DNA of 64,000 bases from Dipteris shenzhenensis (Eukaryota > Polypodiophyta > Polypodiopsida > Gleicheniales), in assembly GCA_047967505.1 (NCBI GenBank), contig CM106541.1; one strand, written 5' to 3'. Below are positions 11,756 to 22,806 of this stretch, piece by piece. The notes under the pieces were generated by a model. The model saw only the letters and a program-made list of their open reading frames with translations. It did no database searches and was not told the origin of the DNA. How positions within the stretch are numbered: position 1 is the first letter of the stretch; every line of letters begins with the position of its first letter. The translations under genes were made by a program, and so were the position numbers.

Positions 11756-12668
11756 CTTTGTTTTTTCTTGAGAAGCAACAGATTCATGTACAGGAGAAAG
11801 ATTATGTGATGGGTGAAGGCTCATATGGAAGAGTGGTGAAAGGTGACATCATTGGTGTAGACTACTTTGATCCAAAAGGAACCTTTGCCAGTAAGATTCT
11901 TAAGGTTTCTAAAAATCCAAGTGAAAGGGAGGAGAGAAGGTCCATGCAAGAGTTAATGGCAAATATTGAAACAATGCAAGCCCAATTACCTCATAGAGGA
12001 TTTGTTTGCACGATTGCTCATGTGATAAATCCTCTAGAAATTGTTTACCAGTATTGAAATGGGGAGACATTGGGACAAATGGTCAAGGTTAAATGATATG
12101 AACTCAATCTATGTGGGAGAGGAGCTAGACCATTTATGTCATGTCTGTGCTCATGCCGTAAATCTAGCTGGTACTTTGATGGGGACGTTAAAATACATGC
12201 ATGGAAAGATCTTTTGCATAATGACTTGCATCCTTCAAACATCAGGCTTCACGTTGATAGTGAGTCTGATAAGGTCTTCATAGGAATTATCGATTGAGGA
12301 TTAAGCAAGAGTGACAAATATCTCAATGATGGTGAGGATCGATGTGACCTCAATTCAAAGAGCGATGCATGCGAAGAAAGTGGTTGGCTTCTGAGTTGTA
12401 TACTTTTCCATATGCAAAGTTTTCCAAGGAAACTGATATTTATGCTGCAACCTTTTCATTGGAAAAGTTGTATCGGCTAGCTTACAAGTACTTTGTTCAC
12501 ATCCAAGATGCAACTAAGTTGGATCACTTAAAGCATTGGTGGAAGAGGATAGAGGAAATGAGAAATCCTATTCCTCAAGCTAGACCTACTGCAACAGATG
12601 ATACTCATACATTTGAAGCTATATTCAAAGTCACATGTGAAAGTGCATTACGACATGATGCATTGTAA
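11756..12668 (+). pseudogene. Protein-kinase-like gene of element T
   Basis: Eukaryotic protein kinase landmarks appear in order. They are a glycine loop GEGSYGRVVKG (near 11812), a lysine in FASKILKV, an HND catalytic motif with downstream asparagine (HNDLHPSN near 12217), a DFG-like DWG position (IID-stop-GLSK near 12290), an APE-like ASE in KWLASELY (near 12380), and the conserved Asp of ETDIYA. The HND and DWG forms differ from the common HRD and DFG. Damage: TGA at 12055 and at the DWG tryptophan, both at likely TGG codons, and frameshifts near 12095, 12205 and 12365. The sequence joins the ATG at 5861 once CACTA-1 is removed. A possible intron runs from about 12669 to the acceptor TTGATTAG near 13077. 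Whether this gene is native to the element or captured from the host is unknown. Confidence 0.7.
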
Positions 12669-13069
12669 CCTTTTGTAGCACTACAGTTTCTAAATAATAT
12701 TCCAAAGATTGATGGTTTTCTTTCTAGTACATGATCTATTTGTGTATATAAAAAACATGTCAACTTTTTTAATTTATTCTTTCAAATGACTTGTTAATAA
12801 TGTTTATGTAATATTTGTGTTGATACAAGCAAGAATTAGAAGGTCTATCGTTATTTGTTTTGATATAGCATTTGTGAAATACTTTATTTTTCTCTCCTCT
12901 TGAACTAGAATATTGATCTTTAATAAATGCAATCAACTCATTAATTTGTTTGGCCATGGTTTTGACATAGTGGGAACTCAATATCCATCTCTTTTTCATT
13001 AGTGATTTAGATTATTGCATACCATTTAGAATTTAAAAGTTATGAGTTTATTTATATTTTTCTCTTCTT

Positions 13070-13918
13070 TTGATTAGGTATACTATTGATCATATCATGG
13101 CTTCAAAGACTCACATAAAGGTGTTTGACTATGGATCATCTGAGAAGAAGCTTTTGGGATATTGTAGACTATTTGGTAACTCTACCTATAGCATGATACG
13201 TAAGGAGATTATCCAAGATGGAATCATTGATGTTCCTTTTCATTTTGTTATCAAAGATGACAATGATGATGAAGGTTTCATACTAAATACAACACAAGAA
13301 GAACATTGGAATGTTGAAGAGGATAGGTGTGTTGGTATAAAGAGGGCTCTAAGTACAATTGTCGATGAGATCACACCATCAAAACGTGTTTGCTGAACAT
13401 CAGATAATATTCATAAAAAAGTTGATATTGTAAATATTGATGGAGGTGAGCATGTTTCTTGAAATCCTGGTATAAAGATGCACAAAAGTAAACTTTTAGC
13501 AAGGTCTATTCTTGAAGATTGGGAGAGTCATTATGAAAAAGTTCGCAAAAATTTGAGGTAGCGTAAGACACCTAGAGATGATAAATTTGAGCTCCTCACA
13601 GAGGATCTTAATGGAAAGCCTAAAGTTTGAATATGGTGTGAAGAATGTGGAATGTCATATGGATCAGAGTCCATTGAAGGCAAGCAATCAGCTTACACTT
13701 GCTTGTCTAATTTTATGAGAACCCATATTCTAGAAAGCCAAAAACATCAAAAAAGATATGCTTCCAATCGAGGATTTATCATTGAAGAAGCATCTCTTTG
13801 AAAAGATAGCATGAAGGAGGCTCAAGACGATATTGATGATGCAACAATAATTCTTGATGCTATTGAGGAAATGCACACTTTCAATAATTATGATGAAGGT
13901 AATCTCCACTAGAAGCAT
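13070..13918 (+). pseudogene. Zinc-finger-like reading frame of element T (unknown family)
   Basis: One reading frame runs through 13070-13918 despite five stops: TGA at 13394, 13460, 13628 and 13799 and TAG at 13559. The N-terminal half has no fold I recognise (VFDYGSSEKK, DGIIDVPFHFVI, TQEEHWNVEEDR). The C-terminal half contains WCEECGMSYG, a later cysteine and MRTHILESQKHQKR, a C-x2-C and H-x6-H arrangement like a BED or C2H2-type finger. It follows the kinase sequence after an AT-rich gap with a good acceptor site, so it may be the second exon block of the same gene. Several of the stops could come from CGA or CAG codons. Confidence 0.55.
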
Positions 13919-14019
13919 TTAGAGATGACAAGAGTCTTGCTTTTGTTAGAACTTTCATAAATAGGGTCAAAAAAATATTCTTCTGAAATTTTTCATTATC
14001 GATCACTCATGTGTGGTGC

Positions 14020-14296
14020 ATGGTAAGAGACCAAGAAATATGTATTCCAACCCATTCAAAGGATATATGATAGGTATGAACATTTTCATAGGCCTTAATA
14101 AGTAATGTACACCATATCATACCTATCAGAGACAAGTATATATTAGGCTAGATGCACATGGATGACTATTTTCTAATACCCATGCAAAAAAACACGGAAA
14201 CATAAATTCCAAACCATGCACATGATATATAATGGGTATGAAAATTTGCACAAGTATTGAGCTAAGTTTAAGGCATGTACAAAGTATCATACCATT
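14020..14296. repeat. Subterminal tandem repeat of element T
   Basis: Two diverged units of about 110-160 bases share the order ATTCCAA, GATATAT, GGTATGAA, AAT or CATGTACA, and ATCATACC. The second unit runs into the right terminal inverted repeat. Subterminal repeats are usual sites for transposase binding in DNA transposons. Confidence 0.6.
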
Positions 14297-14348
14297 AGGG
14301 GAGAAATGGGGTCTCAAAAGGGCCTCATAAGGAATGGATTAGGCCTAA
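14276..14348 (-). repeat. Right terminal inverted repeat of element T
   Basis: Exact reverse complement of 5750-5822 over 73 bases. The bases that follow (TAAATGGCC) do not resume the LTR of copia A, so element T was not simply inserted at 5745. Confidence 0.92.
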
Positions 14349-14352
14349 TAAA

Positions 14353-15180
14353 TGGCCATGGTAGGTCCTGAAGGAGTCCTAACCCCCGGCATCACCTATG
14401 ACCTAGCTAGGTTAAGCTCACAAGTGACCCACCCTTTTACACCTCTTACACCTAGGTAGGAGCCACCAAATTTAAAATTTATAATTTTGAATCTTGAATT
14501 TTCTCTCTCCCCTCTCTTCTCCCTCCCTTCCTCCTCCCTCACTCCTCCCCCCTCCCCCATCCTCCCCCCTCCCTCCTCCTCCTCCCTCCTCTTCCTCCTC
14601 CCTCCTCCTCCATGCCTCCTCCTTAGTTCCCCTCCCTCCTACTCCATGCCTATGCCTCCTACCCCTCCCTCCTCCTCCCCGACTACTCACGTGTACTGGT
14701 CCTCCCCCCTTCCCTCCTCCTTGATGCCTAATGCTGCTCCCCCCTCCATCCCTCCTCTTCCTCCTCATCTATTGGTCATCCCTCGTCCATCCCTCCTCTC
14801 CATCGCTCTTACATGTTGCTCCTTCAATTTTGTTGCTCCACACCTGATCCTTCTCTATGCCTATTACTCCACTCCTCTACACTCCTTTTCTCATGGCACC
14901 ACTTGAGGATTCTCCAACAAGTGATAGGTTCTCCTTATTTTCCTTTGAAATAAACTTCTTGGGAAATTTCAAAGATGTTGTCAATCAAAAGGATCAACAT
15001 GATTCCACTAATTGGCCATCAAGTGGAAGAAATATAACCCAATGTGAGAAGCTTGTAGGCATCAACACAATGCAAGAAAATGAAAGACCACCTAAGAGAA
15101 GTGGTCACTACAATGAGATTGTTTTAGCAAAATAACAGGAGAGACAAGAATGTATTTACAGTGTGGAGGGGGTAGAATCA
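14353..15180. other. Gene-free stretch with a CT-rich tract
   Basis: Non-coding sequence. Between 14501 and 14800 it is dominated by TCCTCCTCC and CTCCCTCC words; long reading frames here are low-complexity artefacts. Nothing I recognise precedes or follows the tract. Confidence 0.6.
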
Positions 15181-15216
15181 GCATGAAGAGCACATCATAC
15201 ACATGCTTGACACAAT

Positions 15217-15262
<46 letters not shown>

Positions 15263-15271
15263 GAGATAGAG

Positions 15272-15317
<46 letters not shown>

Positions 15318-15474
15318 AATTTTGTAAGCAACTAGCATAGTGGTTAAATTAGGAACCACCATGCTAGCTGGTTCCAACAACCACAACATTGGTATACATA
15401 AGTTGCTATCTTTCTTTACACCGAAATAGCTATGCTGATTTATTTTCATTTGCATCCAATGATATTGGGGGGGT

Positions 15475-15505
<31 letters not shown>

Positions 15506-15650
15506 GGGGGGGATAATATTATTTTATTAGTGACTAGCATAGTGGCTGAAATCACAACCACTGCAATGGTTGTGTTTGTTGCTATCTTTGTTCCTACCAA
15601 AACATTATGCTGATTAATTTTCATTTGCATCTTATGAAATTGGGGCAAGG

Positions 15651-15696
<46 letters not shown>

Positions 15697-15783
15697 ACAC
15701 ACACACAAGCATTGATTGCTTTCAATTATTTCTTGGTTATATCTATATATGTCTCTCCAAGTTGCAAACACACACACACACAC

Positions 15784-15815
<32 letters not shown>

Positions 15816-15816
15816 G

Positions 15817-15856
<40 letters not shown>

Positions 15857-16167
15857 GTAAGCAACTAGCATAGTGGTTAAATTAGGAACCACCATGCTAG
15901 CTAGTTCCAACAACCACAACGTTGGTATATATAAGTTGCTATCTTTTTTTACACCGAAATAGCTATGCTGGTTTGTTTTCATTTGCATGCTATGATATTG
16001 GGGGGGGAGAGAGAGAGAGAGAGAAGGGGGGGATAATATTATTTTATTAGTGACTAGCATACTGGCTGAAATAACAACCACTGCAATGGTTCTGTTTGTT
16101 GCTATCTTTGTTCCTACCAAAACATTATGCTGATCAATTTTCATTTGCATCTTATGAAATTGGGGCA

Positions 16168-16204
<37 letters not shown>

Positions 16205-16299
16205 ACACACACACAAGCATTGATTGCTTTCAATTATTTCTTGGTTATATCTATATATGTCTCTCCAAGTTGCAAACACACACACACACACATAGATAG

Positions 16300-16378
<79 letters not shown>

Positions 16379-16700
16379 ACACACACACACACACATAGAT
16401 AAATAGAGAGAGAGAGAGACAGAGTATTTTGCAAGTGACTAGCATGGTGGTTGAGGTAACAATCACCAAGCTTGTTGTGTCTACTACTACTATCTCTTTT
16501 CCTCTCATAGCATTATCAGTACTGTATCTCAATGGCCTCTACCGAATAATTGACATAATCTTTATAACTTTCTTCTTCTTCTTTACCTCATGTTCACTGA
16601 TGCCAGATAAATTTCATTTGGATCTTATGAAATTGAGAGACAGAGTGAGAGAGAGCGAGAGAGTATTCTTTTGCAAGTGGCCAACCCAATGGTTGAAACA
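15181..16700. repeat. GA-microsatellite-spaced higher-order tandem repeat
   Basis: Six related single-copy blocks (starting near 15313, 15512, 15845, 16028, 16424 and 16660) each carry AAGTGACTAGCATAGTGG-like sequence followed by ACAACCAC words. (GA)n runs separate them, and in places CA or GATA runs. A unit of about 535 bases (15313-15847) is repeated from 15848. Reading frames of Ser-Leu or Arg-Glu repeats are artefacts. Confidence 0.85.
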
Positions 16701-19059
16701 ACAACGAGCACATTGGTTGCATCCACTATGTTAGTTGTAGTCACTGTGCTAGTTGCAACCACCAAGTTGGTTGCAAACCACCATCAAGTTGGCTTCAAAA
16801 CACCACCAAGCTAGTTGTAAACTAGCAAGCTCATTGCAACCTCCATCAAGCTGGTTTAGTAACCCCGATACCAATATTGCAAAGACTATCTAAGTGTTTT
16901 TAATGCATATGCTTTCAATGTACTCTTTATGATGTGTTGCTTGAGAAGACATAGCATACCCTTGAATGCATACGTTTTCATTGTACTCTTTACAATTTGT
17001 TGGATGAGCAAATAGAGTTGTACCTAAGGTTTATGGTGGCTGAGAACCTAAACATAAGGATTGGGAAAAAGGGCTTTAAGCATTACAAGCCTTGGTATGT
17101 CAAGAGGCTCAAAGATAATAATGTGCTTTTTTCCAAAACCCACCTAGATTTTGACTTTTCAAGAGAGACACTAGGGGGAGCGGTAGGTTTCTCATAAGGT
17201 TTGCGAGCTCCATTCTAGACATGGTTGTGGTCCAGTCTCTTATCTCGAAAGATCTCATACTTTTTCTTGTTGACTGCTCACGGAGGACTGCCTATAGGCC
17301 CTTGGCTACAGCAAATGAGGGTTGATGGACGTTGTCATAGCTGCAGGGAGGGGTTATTGGAGATGATCCCGTACTGTCTCTAGGGCTGCTAGGGTACTGA
17401 GAGGATCTAACTAGGCTCCCTGTGAATTGTGGACCGGATGCAGACTGCTGTCCATGAATACTTTACCTGAGGCATGGCGGCCTGGTTAACAAAGGGGGGT
17501 CATGCCTTCCATTTTGACAAGGTCTTTCAAGCCTACAGGATACATACACAAATCATCCACCATATTGAGCTACATGAGGCAACTCCTCCTTCTCGACACC
17601 ATCCTCCCATGCTTCTTGAAGATGGTGCAGTGGCCAGCATCACGACATGGAATGTTTGAGTTGCACGTTGCAGCCTAGTGACGGTTCCATTGGTAGCCAC
17701 TCTCATTACTATCTGGCAGGATATTATCTACACTATATGCATCATCTGGCATAGGACATCTGACTTTAGAACAACCTGCGAAGAGAGGAGGCATTTCTAC
17801 AAGGCATGGCATGCATGGGATCTTAGGATGCAAGCTGGCCTCTGCGAGGCTTGAGGTTTTAACTCTTGGTCGGTGCCTTCGAGACAGTCGACTTGTATGG
17901 TTTGTTTCTAAGCATTAATAGAAGGTTCTTTTTCTTGTTTTCTTTAAAAAAGGAGATAAGAAAAGTACTTTTCTTCACAAATGGTAGGAATTGCCAAGGT
18001 AACCACAGAGGAGAGAATCTTGGTGGATGTGGTAATTCTCATCCATGACAAGATGCATCAAGAATTAAATATTTTAATAATCTCGAGTGTGTGACACATC
18101 TACCTATACCATGCCTAAATGAGATCCACCACTCAAGAGCAAAGGACAAATCAAGACTCCTTTTCTATTACTAAATTAGGCTCTTGTAGTACACTCTCTT
18201 CGATAGAGTGCATCATGATAAATGAACTCCCCTCACCACCCCTCTTCCTCTAAGAAACCACCACAATCTAACACCTAGGTTGGACCCTAAGAAAAAGGTA
18301 AGGAGATCCAAGTCAACTATTCCACCAAGAAAGGGTTCATCTACATGAGTCAAGAAGATGAAGGTTGATGAAGAGGTTGAAGGGGATTGCTAGCCAAAAT
18401 GACTCAATTTAATGTCCCCTTTATGTTTTAACCATGAAGTTTGACCTTTATCGATGAGATGATGAGTTAATGGTTTAAAAATTTCAGTTCCAAGGTTGCT
18501 CATATTTTTGGGATCTAGGCCAAGAGGAAAAGTCAATTAATGGAAGCCCTTTGTCAAGCACAATCCACTCTCAAACAAATGAATAGGAAAATGGAGGAGG
18601 TTTGTAAACAATCTTGAGCTTTAAGATCTCTTCAAAGAGAATTAGAGATTGAGAAAATCGGCAGTTGAGACGATTAGAATACGTTACCCAATTGAATGAT
18701 AGGGACAACCACTCTTAAACAGTGGCATCCATACTAATGTAGAAGCTAGTCCAATGAAAGGTCCAAAAAAAGTAAATTGAGGATTAAAAGAAATCTAAGT
18801 TTTGATACATGTTATGCCTTTTTTATGTTTTTGATCCACATGATATAATTCATCTGTGTGCTCATCAAAAACCCATATGGCATTAGAATGGTATTTAAAA
18901 AGCCAATAAGTGGTTGATGTGCCTATGAACATTGGTATGAGTTATGGATTCCATAGGGATCATCAAATGAATTTCTCATTTGGAAGAGACCGATTTTATT
19001 TTGAGGCCTTTTAAGCTAGATAAAAATTAGAGATCCTCCAATGAGAGAGAGGCAAATGT
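16701..19059. other. Gene-poor DNA with short minisatellite
   Basis: 16720-16865 repeats CAACCACCAAGTTGGTTGCAA-like units of about 25 bases. 16900-17000 holds a diverged tandem pair around CAATGTACTCTTTATGATG. An open frame at 16997-17197 and coding-like but broken sequence around 18300-18750 match nothing I know. No supported gene. Confidence 0.4.
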
Positions 19060-19204
19060 TATGTTGGAAATGCTTTTCGACACACTGACATTTTCAAGTT
19101 CTCGCTATTGTTTTCTAGTGTCATAAATGCTCCGCCAAATCGCGAAGCAGATAATCTGACATTTTGAAGTTCTTGCTCAAGCTTTTTTGAGTGTGTCATA
19201 AATG

Positions 19205-19645
19205 TCCTCCTAGAGGGGTTGAAATGACCAAAATAGGCGCTTGACAAGAATGTGCTTAAGAAAACAATTTGGGTACTTAGCCTTGGGCCAAGTGCCTAAA
19301 TCGCTTTCTTAAGAACAAATGACTTTCTCCTATTTTGGTGCAAATTTTGGTGGTTTTAGCATCACCATTGTGTCCGAAGAAGGCAGAAACTCCCAAAACG
19401 ACCTTTGAAAACTATATTTGGCCTCTTGGAAGGTCAAAATGACCAAAACAGGTGCCTAACAGGCCAAGTGTTCAAATCGTTTTCTTAAGCACATCCGTGT
19501 CAGGCACCTTTTTTTGTTATTTCGACCCCTCTGCTCCCCCTTTGTAGGAGGCTAAATTTAGTGATTCAAAAGTCGTTTTGGGGGTTTTCCTTTCTCCAGA
19601 CACAATGGTGATGCCAAAACCACCAAATTCCACATCAAAATAGCA
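19205..19645. repeat. Interleaved inverted-repeat unit
   Basis: The block GGTTGAAATGACCAAAATAGG to TTAGCC (19208-19285) recurs inverted at 19457-19535. The block TTTGGTGGTTTTAGCATCACC to TTGGCCTCT (19342-19440) recurs inverted at about 19540-19640. The order is a, b, a', b' rather than a simple hairpin, as if two inverted copies of one repeat were joined head to head with circular permutation. Confidence 0.6.
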
Positions 19646-21275
19646 TAAATCCATTTGAATCCTTGGACGTAGCACTTATGATATCTCATGGCTATTAATT
19701 GACTTGTCACTTGAGCCTTGCTCGTGAGTCATTTAAAGGTTGAAAGGTCAAGGTTCAAACAACTCAAAGTTTCAAGAAGTTCGATCAAATCGCACTGCCC
19801 AACCATCAAAATCAAACCCAAGAGTCCAAACCTCATGAGAAAATCACGATTCCATGTCACTGGAGGAGTGTCAGCAACGTCCATGATAGAGGAGGCATTT
19901 ATGTGTGTTGCATTTTGGCACAGACTAATTTGGATCCTGGTAGCTAGCTCTCCTTCTAACGTCCATAGTAAACAAACATCTTTGCACAATGCATACTACA
20001 GAATGCATCTAGATTCCAACGAGCAGTTTCAACCACAAGATGCACATCATTGCATCTAGATTCTATGTAAAATTCAAACTTCAAAGTACCTAATTTCCAA
20101 ATTTTTTGCCCAACATAGTCCTTCTCTAGAGACTCAGACTTCATTGAAAAACACTCAAGCAGGAACTTCAAAATGTTAAGTCTATCCGTTTTGCAATTTA
20201 TACCTCTGACTGAATGCTTGACCATATAATGTTGTGCTTCTTCACTTTGGAACTTTTTAATTTTGAGCCAAGAAAATAAGAAAATCATGAATTTCTTACA
20301 GGCCCCAAAATGAGCACCGCTTTTTCCTAATGTGAGAGAGGCATTAGTATATTCTATCTTTAAGTCTTAGGATTATTAGTTATCAATGTTGGCTCTATTT
20401 TCAATGTGCTGAAGTATGAAACATTTGAAAAGTTTCACTTTGACATATAATGCAACTCCAAAACTATCCTCAAGTGAGATAGCCGAATAGGCTTTACAAT
20501 GGTGGCATATGTGTATGAAATCAAGTGCTATCTGTCCACTGAAACAATCTGCAATGCCTGTGTACTCTCTGAAGTCTACTCACTAAACTGATGAACGTAA
20601 GGTTTCAGGTAATGTAATGATATGAAACCGTATGTGAGCATATGGACTGACTCCGAGTAGGTACTAGTCGGGAATTTCGGGCATGGCTTAGATTGGCAAC
20701 TTGGGGAAATTCAAAGCGTCCCCTCTGTGGTGATCTAGTCTACTCTGATCTAGATCTATACTGGTCAACCATCGATTGATGAAAGAACATCAAATAATTC
20801 CTTTTCTTTTGTTCTTTTTAAGTGCTGGGTCAGATGCGTCGATGTAGAGTCGAATGTGTGTGAAGGAAGTGGTTTTGTCGGTGAGACTCAAATGTGAGTG
20901 TAACTTGTGCTGAAGTGTACGTGTGATGTGACGAGCACGTAGAGCACGAAAAATCAAGCAACTTTCCTTTTTGGAGTGCCCTCAAATTCTTCCTAGATCA
21001 AGAGATACGACTTGATCTAGGTGGAGGGGCAAAAGGAGTGCAAATGGTGCTCCATGATGATGTGTCACTATGCGTCACATGCAATGATGATGTGGCACTG
21101 TGCCTAGCAAGAGGTGTGCCTATGGAGCCCTATGCTGAGGTGGCAGGAGTGGTAACATGTAGTGACTGTGGAGAGGTAACTGTGCCTGCAGGGGTCAGTG
21201 CTGACTGGACAGCTGAGGTGGCACTGTTGAGGTGGCATAGATGATGATGTCAGTAGATGATATGACAATGCTAAC
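19646..21275. other. Gene-free stretch left of the displaced LTR half
   Basis: No gene or known element seen. The last 230 bases contain GATGATGTGGCAC-type words that resemble, on the other strand, the CCACATCATC minisatellite before copia A. 21271-21275 is CTAAC, the reverse complement of the GTTAG target duplication. Confidence 0.45.
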
Positions 21276-21449
21276 TGTGAAGATAGTGGGAGAGAGGGAA
21301 GGAGTCTCACTTGCGACTTTCTCACATGCACAAATGGGGGAATACACACAAAGGTGGAGTCTGAAAACAGTTTTCCTCTTCTTAGTTGTGAAAGCCAAAA
21401 GAACTCTGGTACAAAGAAAATAGAAGAACCCTATATGTGGGTCTCAAAC
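21276..21449 (-). repeat. Displaced second half of the copia A 3' LTR
   Basis: On the minus strand this runs from GTTTGAGACCC to CTTCACA, matching 5' LTR bases 532-705. It ends at the LTR terminus and is followed, in LTR orientation, by GTTAG, not by a primer site. So it is a 3' LTR end. Together with 5584-5745 it accounts for the whole 354-bp LTR except a 5-base GTTTG and a 13-base deletion. Confidence 0.92.
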
Positions 21450-21925
21450 AACTTTAACCATTTAGATAGTTTAGTTACTATCTAATTCTAAAGACATTTT
21501 AAGTTTTAATAAACCTCTTCTATGAGCATGGACTCCATATACTTATTTATCTTAACATTAAAATATGCTCTAATTCAAATATTGGAATGAACTATAATCA
21601 TTGAGATGAAATTTTTTAATTTATTGTACAAATTAAAGCATATTTTGGTAATTATAAGTAGAGGATGTATTATACATTTCATAGTCATGCATGAACTACT
21701 AGTAGCTCTTTAAATATTGTATCTTGTCATTGACTTGATTTTAATATTTTTTTTGTTTGACATGAAAAGGAAAAAAAATCGCACCTTTAAACCAACAATA
21801 TGTACATTTTTAAAAAAATTCAAAAGTATATCTTGTTTGCAAATTTTATGAAATTAGTTCTCTTTAATGTCACCAAAATATTGTAAAATTGATTGAAATT
21901 TAGGAGTAGCAAAAAATCTAGATAA
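21450..21925 (+). repeat. Unknown direct repeat, copy 1
   Basis: AT-rich 475-bp sequence that recurs at 23699-24175 with few differences (for example CATGGACTCCATATACTT and CATGCATGAACTACTAGT in both). Its left edge coincides with the inversion breakpoint. No LTR-type ends or coding frame were recognised. Confidence 0.85.
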
Positions 21926-22806
21926 CGTGTTGCAAACGACAACTCATGGCTCATTGTCATTTTTCATGACTTACTGTTAAAACAGGGACTCATAAAAAAT
22001 GACGAAAAGAATGATTTTTTAATGACAATGCATTCTTATAGGTTTATGGATAGCCCATTACATACAACATGGAGTTTGGAAACATATATTGGTACAAATC
22101 TTATACTTAAGGGCAATGTTGTTACTTGTATGGAAGTAATTTGTATAAAACTCTGGTAACAAAAGTGCTCAATGGAAAGTTGATTCAAAGATTCTTTAAA
22201 AGAATAAAAAATAAAAGAAAAGTGGAATTTATCAATGTGTAGAAATGTTCAAATTGGAACATGTAGAAATTCTTGTGTATGGTTTTGACTTTAAAAATTT
22301 TGGACAATTAAACACAAAAAAATAATTGACATTTTAAAGGAAAAGGTCCAAGGACTTTCCTAGTTGAATAGAATAGTTACTTCTCCTTTGTAATTTGTCA
22401 TGTTTTCCAAATTATAGATTAGAACACTTTTACCAATTCATAATATTGGACGTTTTTAAGTTTTAGAGTAAGATGTAAGTAATGTTTTTTCCATAAAAGT
22501 AGCTATTTTAAAAAGATGTTTGACATAGAGTTGTGTATTTTGTCTCCATAGTTTGAAAAGAAGGTTTTTTTTTTGTTTTTTGTGTTAATCGAATGCTTAA
22601 ATTTAAGAATATGTTAATATGAACATAGGTAGTTATATGGGGTTCATGGCATAGAAGAGGTTTGTTGAATGTAAAGATGTTTTTAGAATTAAATATTAGA
22701 TAAAAAGTTTATCATCTTCTATTATTTGGATCAAATACTATATTTTCGAACTAAATAGTCACAATTTTAAGTTTATCAATTCACTTTATGCTAGTCCAAG
22801 CCATTG
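21926..22806. other. AT-rich gene-free stretch
   Basis: No open frame of note, no recognised repeat and no structural RNA seen. Confidence 0.5.

Larger units (their letters stand above)
5746..14352 (+). mobile_element. Element T: unrecognised TIR element with kinase and zinc-finger genes
   Basis: A perfect 73-bp inverted repeat (5750-5822 and 14276-14348; four further bases match beyond one mismatch) bounds this 8.6-kb unit. Removing the CACTA-1 insertion leaves about 2.7 kb. A short 5' space of about 40 bases leads to an ATG at 5861, which continues across the CACTA-1 insertion into a protein-kinase reading frame (11756-12668). A second reading frame with a zinc-finger-like motif follows (13070-13918), then subterminal repeats. 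No known transposase was recognised. The target duplication cannot be read because the left edge coincides with the inversion breakpoint at 5745. It could be a DNA transposon using foreign transposase, or a duplicated gene between inverted repeats. Confidence 0.6.

Noticed and set aside
11740-12668. Kinase sequence as a functional host gene interrupted by a transposon
   Set aside because: It carries two stops and several frameshifts and lies between perfect inverted repeats; an intact host gene is not supported.
5746-14352. Target duplication for element T
   Set aside because: The left edge is an inversion breakpoint, so flanking bases are not comparable. No duplication is claimed.
14472-14906. 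Pro, Ser and Leu-rich frames on the CT-rich tract
   Set aside because: Low complexity with no domain. The frames at 62567-62966 in the gypsy LTR are the same kind of artefact.
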